Assembly: GCA_023388315.1 (NCBI GenBank)
Contig: JAEWGM010000004.1
Location: 1 to 22,937, forward strand
Length of the DNA: 22,937 nt
DNA from: Bacteroidota bacterium
Lineage (GTDB): Bacteria; Bacteroidota; Bacteroidia; Bacteroidales; Dysgonomonadaceae
Reading direction: 5' to 3'
A model generated the notes under the pieces. That model was not told the DNA's origin. It did no database searches and worked only from the letters and a program-made list of their open reading frames with translations. Both the position numbers and the translations under genes were made by a program. Below are positions 20,240 through 22,937 of the stretch, piece by piece. Within the stretch, counting starts at the first letter, position 1. Each line of letters begins with the position of its first letter.

Positions 20240-22937
20240 TTAGCCCCACAATATACCTCATTATTTGCGCTGTTTTATCGGTTGCCGTTTTGCTCGGTAT
20301 TTCGTTGATGAGCAAAGTAAAAACCGCGGTTTTGGGCAATACCATCAGCGCCCTCAGCGTTTTTGCAGGAATTGTTATCACTTTACTTTACAATCAAATC
20401 ATATCCGTTAGCAGCATTTATATCTATATGTTGGTCGGCATTATTGTAGGAAGCGCGTTGGCCACACGGGTAAAGATGATTCAAATGCCTCAATTGGTTG
20501 CCTTGTTAAATGGGATAGGCGGATTGGCTTCGGCTTTGGTTGGAATTTTATCGTTGTTGGGAGTAGGGCAGTTGGTTAGTAGCTTTCCTGTTTTCTCAAA
20601 TGTTACGGCTGTTTTAGCCATCGTTATCGGTGTTATCACGTTGGTTGGAAGCTTGGTAGCTGCCGGAAAACTACACAAACTATTGCCGCAAAGGCCGGTG
20701 ATATGGAAAAACCACAGCGCACTATTGAACGTGAGCCTGCTTGTGCTTGTGGCAATGGTTCTTTATTCGGTGTTTGCCGGAAATGTGTTGGGTGAATCAA
20801 CCGATATCGCGGTAATTTTGTTGGTGGGGATAGTTGTCAGCGCGCTTTTTGGCTATGCTTTTTCCATCCGTGTGGGCGGGGCCGATATGCCCATTACCAT
20901 TTCACTTCTCAACTCGTTGAGCGGCGTAGCAGGAGCAATTGCCGGGATGGCCATTGGCGATATCTTGCTGGTTTCGGTGGGTGGAATTGTGGGTGCATCG
21001 GGCCTGTTTTTAACGCAGATTATGTGTCGTTCCATGAACCGAAGTTTGATGGATATTCTAACCGGGAAGACCTCAGCGCCAGCGAAGAAAGAATCCGTTT
21101 CTAAACCTGTGGTTGAAGCGAAGGTTGATGAAAAAGGGCCTGAACCTGTTGTAACACAAAAAACTAAAGGCGATATTTTACGGGCTGCCAAATCGGTGAT
21201 CATCGTTCCCGGTTACGGAATGGCGTTGGCGCAAGCGCAGCATTTGGTTCGCCAACTGGCCGATAAACTGGAAGCCAACGGCGCCGAAGTTCGTTACGCC
21301 ATTCACCCTGTCGCCGGCCGTATGCCGGGCCATATGAACGTGTTGCTGGCGGAGGCTGATGTTTCTTACGAACAACTGTACGAAATGGATGCCATTAACG
21401 ATGACTTCAAAAACACCGATGCCGTCATCGTCATCGGTGCCAACGACGTGCTCAATCCCGCCGCCCGCGACGCGGTGGACACACCCATTTACGGTATGCC
21501 CGTATTGAATGTGGACGAAGCCAAAGAAGTGTTCATTTGCAATTACGATTTAAATCCCGGCTACGCCGGTGTGGAAAACCCGCTTTACAAAAAAACAAGC
21601 GGCATTCATTTGTTGCTGGGCGATGCCAAGGAGTCCGTTAGTCAATTGCTCTCGGAATTGGATAGCAAACCGGTTGTGGAGCAAAAAGAAGAACCCAAGA
21701 AAGACAATTCTGCCGAGGTTCTCCAAAACGCCAAATCGGTAATCATCGTTCCCGGTTACGGAATGGCGTTGGCACAAGCGCAGCATTTGGTTCGCCAACT
21801 GGCCGATAAACTGGAAGCCAACGGCGCCGACGTTCGTTACGCCATTCACCCCGTTGCCGGCCGCATGCCGGGCCATATGAACGTGTTGCTGGCGGAAGCA
21901 GATGTTTCTTACGAACAATTGTACGAAATGGACGCCATTAACGATGACTTCAAAAACACCGATGCCGTTATCGTTATCGGCGCCAACGACGTGCTCAACC
22001 CCGCCGCTCGCGACGCGGTGGACACGCCCATTTACGGTATGCCCGTATTGAATGTGGACGAAGCCAAAGAAGTCTTCATCTGCAATTACGATTTAAATCC
22101 CGGCTACGCCGGCGTGGAAAATCCACTTTACAAAAAAAGCAGCGGCATTCATCTGCTGTTGGGCGATGCCAAAGAATCTATCAGTCAATTGTTATCGGAA
22201 TTGGATGGCAAACCGGTGGTAGAAGAGAAAGAAGAACCCAAAAAAGACAATTCTGCCGAGGTTCTTCAAAACGCCAAATCGGTCATCATCGTTCCCGGTT
22301 ACGGAATGGCGTTGGCGCAAGCGCAGCATTTGGTTCGCCAACTGGCCGATAAATTGGAAGCCAACGGCGCCGAAGTTCGTTACGCCATTCACCCTGTCGC
22401 CGGCCGTATGCCTGGCCATATGAACGTGTTGTTGGCTGAAGCCGATGTTTCTTACGAACAACTGTACGAAATGGACGCCATTAACGACGACTTCAAAAAC
22501 ACTGATGCCGTCATCGTCATCGGTGCCAACGACGTGCTAAACCCCGCCGCCCGCGACGCGGTGGACACACCCATTTACGGGATGCCCGTGCTGAACGTTG
22601 ACCAAGCCAAAGAAGTGTTCATTTGCAATTACGATTTAAATCCCGGCTATGCTGGCGTGGAAAATCCGCTATACAAAAAAACAAGCGGTATTCACCTGCT
22701 GTTGGGTGATGCCAAGGAGTCCATCAGCCAATTGCTATCGGAATTGGATAGCAAACCAGTGGTGGAACAGAAAGAAGGACCCAAGAAAAACAATTCTGCC
22801 GAGGTTCTCCAAAACGCCAAATCGGTAATCATTGTTCCCGGTTACGGAATGGCCTTGGCGCAAGCGCAGCATTTGGTTCGCCAACTGGCCGATAAACTGG
22901 AAGCCAACGGCGCCGAAGTTCGTTACGCCATTCACCC
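20236..22937 (+). CDS. pntB: NAD(P) transhydrogenase subunit beta with tandem NADP(H)-binding domains (3' end beyond window)
   Basis: The frame opens at ATG 20236, overlapping the pntAB stop and preceded by AAGGAG seven bases upstream, and has no stop through the window end (900 codons). Residues about 1-275 are the membrane domain II: nine or so helices, ending in IMCRSMNRS like E. coli ICKAMNRS, with Asn226 equal to E. coli Asn222 and Asn92 at the place of His91. A Lys/Glu/Pro linker follows. Domain III starts at residue 319 with the NADP loop PGYGMALAQAQ, then HPVAGRMPGHMN, IGANDVLNPAA and GYAGVENPL, and ends at 475, where ordinary PntB stops. Here it continues with near-identical domains at 500-656, 681-837 and 862 onward, joined by 24-residue linkers. 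The frame stays intact throughout, and every complete copy keeps these motifs. Confidence 0.95.
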   Translation, partial: MISPTIYLIICAVLSVAVLLGISLMSKVKTAVLGNTISALSVFAGIVITLLYNQIISVSSIYIYMLVGIIVGSALATRVKMIQMPQLVALLNGIGGLASALVGILSLLGVGQLVSSFPVFSNVTAVLAIVIGVITLVGSLVAAGKLHKLLPQRPVIWKNHSALLNVSLLVLVAMVLYSVFAGNVLGESTDIAVILLVGIVVSALFGYAFSIRVGGADMPITISLLNSLSGVAGAIAGMAIGDILLVSVGGIVGASGLFLTQIMCRSMNRSLMDILTGKTSAPAKKESVSKPVVEAKVDEKGPEPVVTQKTKGDILRAAKSVIIVPGYGMALAQAQHLVRQLADKLEANGAEVRYAIHPVAGRMPGHMNVLLAEADVSYEQLYEMDAINDDFKNTDAVIVIGANDVLNPAARDAVDTPIYGMPVLNVDEAKEVFICNYDLNPGYAGVENPLYKKTSGIHLLLGDAKESVSQLLSELDSKPVVEQKEEPKKDNSAEVLQNAKSVIIVPGYGMALAQAQHLVRQLADKLEANGADVRYAIHPVAGRMPGHMNVLLAEADVSYEQLYEMDAINDDFKNTDAVIVIGANDVLNPAARDAVDTPIYGMPVLNVDEAKEVFICNYDLNPGYAGVENPLYKKSSGIHLLLGDAKESISQLLSELDGKPVVEEKEEPKKDNSAEVLQNAKSVIIVPGYGMALAQAQHLVRQLADKLEANGAEVRYAIHPVAGRMPGHMNVLLAEADVSYEQLYEMDAINDDFKNTDAVIVIGANDVLNPAARDAVDTPIYGMPVLNVDQAKEVFICNYDLNPGYAGVENPLYKKTSGIHLLLGDAKESISQLLSELDSKPVVEQKEGPKKNNSAEVLQNAKSVIIVPGYGMALAQAQHLVRQLADKLEANGAEVRYAIH
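21190..22937 (+). repeat. 543-bp in-frame tandem array encoding domain III of PntB (3 full units + partial fourth)
   Basis: Units begin at 21190, 21733, 22276 and 22819, exactly 543 bases (181 codons) apart. Each is a 157-codon domain plus a 24-codon linker. By hand count, units 1 and 2 differ in the domain at about 27 silent codons and 3 residues (E/D, T/S, V/I). Units 1 and 3 differ at about 30 silent codons and 2 residues (E/Q, V/I). The partial fourth unit shares an identical 83-base stretch with unit 1. The linker ahead of unit 1 also contains SKPVVE, so it belongs to the same family. The array continues past the window, so the total number is unknown. Confidence 0.97.

Noticed and set aside
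21178..22935. Repeated minus-strand frames of 65-122 codons in the pntB array
   Set aside because: They recur at the 543-bp period as antisense shadows of domain III and have no recognisable content.
21190..22937. Domain III repeats as an assembly artefact or CRISPR-like array
   Set aside because: Each unit has its own set of silent differences, which a collapsed or duplicated read would not give. The 543-bp coding unit is nothing like CRISPR repeats.

Overview
The window looks like chromosomal DNA of a Bacteroidota bacterium, probably Bacteroidales. The evidence is the recurring -7 box TAnnTTTG, with a TTTG or TTTC about 20 bases upstream where visible; start codons mostly without Shine-Dalgarno sequences; a 648-residue LptF/LptG-type permease; and the NagB-like/PIG-L fusion protein known from Bacteroides.

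Layout. Positions 1-430 hold a minus-strand tRNA locus: one intact tRNA-Met followed by three degenerate tRNA-like copies at an exact 86-bp period, with a promoter at 392-422. The nnr gene (NAD(P)H-hydrate repair, minus) follows at 430-1929. Positions 1980-2453 hold a second minus-strand tRNA unit: promoter, tRNA-Leu(CAG), an 84-bp tandem repeat that re-duplicates the tRNA 3' end, tRNA-Leu(GAG) and a terminator. From 2555 rightward come mutS2, a POT-type transporter, a NagB-like/PIG-L fusion whose deaminase active site is replaced, a secreted dienelactone-hydrolase-like enzyme and a START-like protein. Positions 10034-17196 look like one operon: an LptF/LptG-family permease, ribBA, rmuC, kbl and tdh, ending in a terminator. 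The last two genes convert threonine to glycine and acetyl-CoA and are separated by a perfect 12-bp hairpin. Class II aldolase (fba, minus) lies convergent to that operon and divergent from the pnt operon.

The standout is the proton-translocating transhydrogenase operon at the right edge (pntAA, pntAB, pntB). The pntB reading frame starts at 20236 and stays open to the window end at 22937. It encodes the usual membrane domain II and then not one but at least three complete NADP(H)-binding domains III, plus the start of a fourth, in an exact 543-bp (181-residue) tandem array. The copies differ at roughly 30 silent codons but only 2-3 residues per pair, so they are genuine, distinct and under protein-level constraint. 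They are joined by charged Lys/Glu/Pro linkers that resemble flexible tethers. In all three complete copies the Lys-Arg-Ser that contacts the NADP 2'-phosphate in E. coli PntB is Asn-Tyr-Asp. I know of no described transhydrogenase with this architecture, and it is the best candidate here for an undescribed system.
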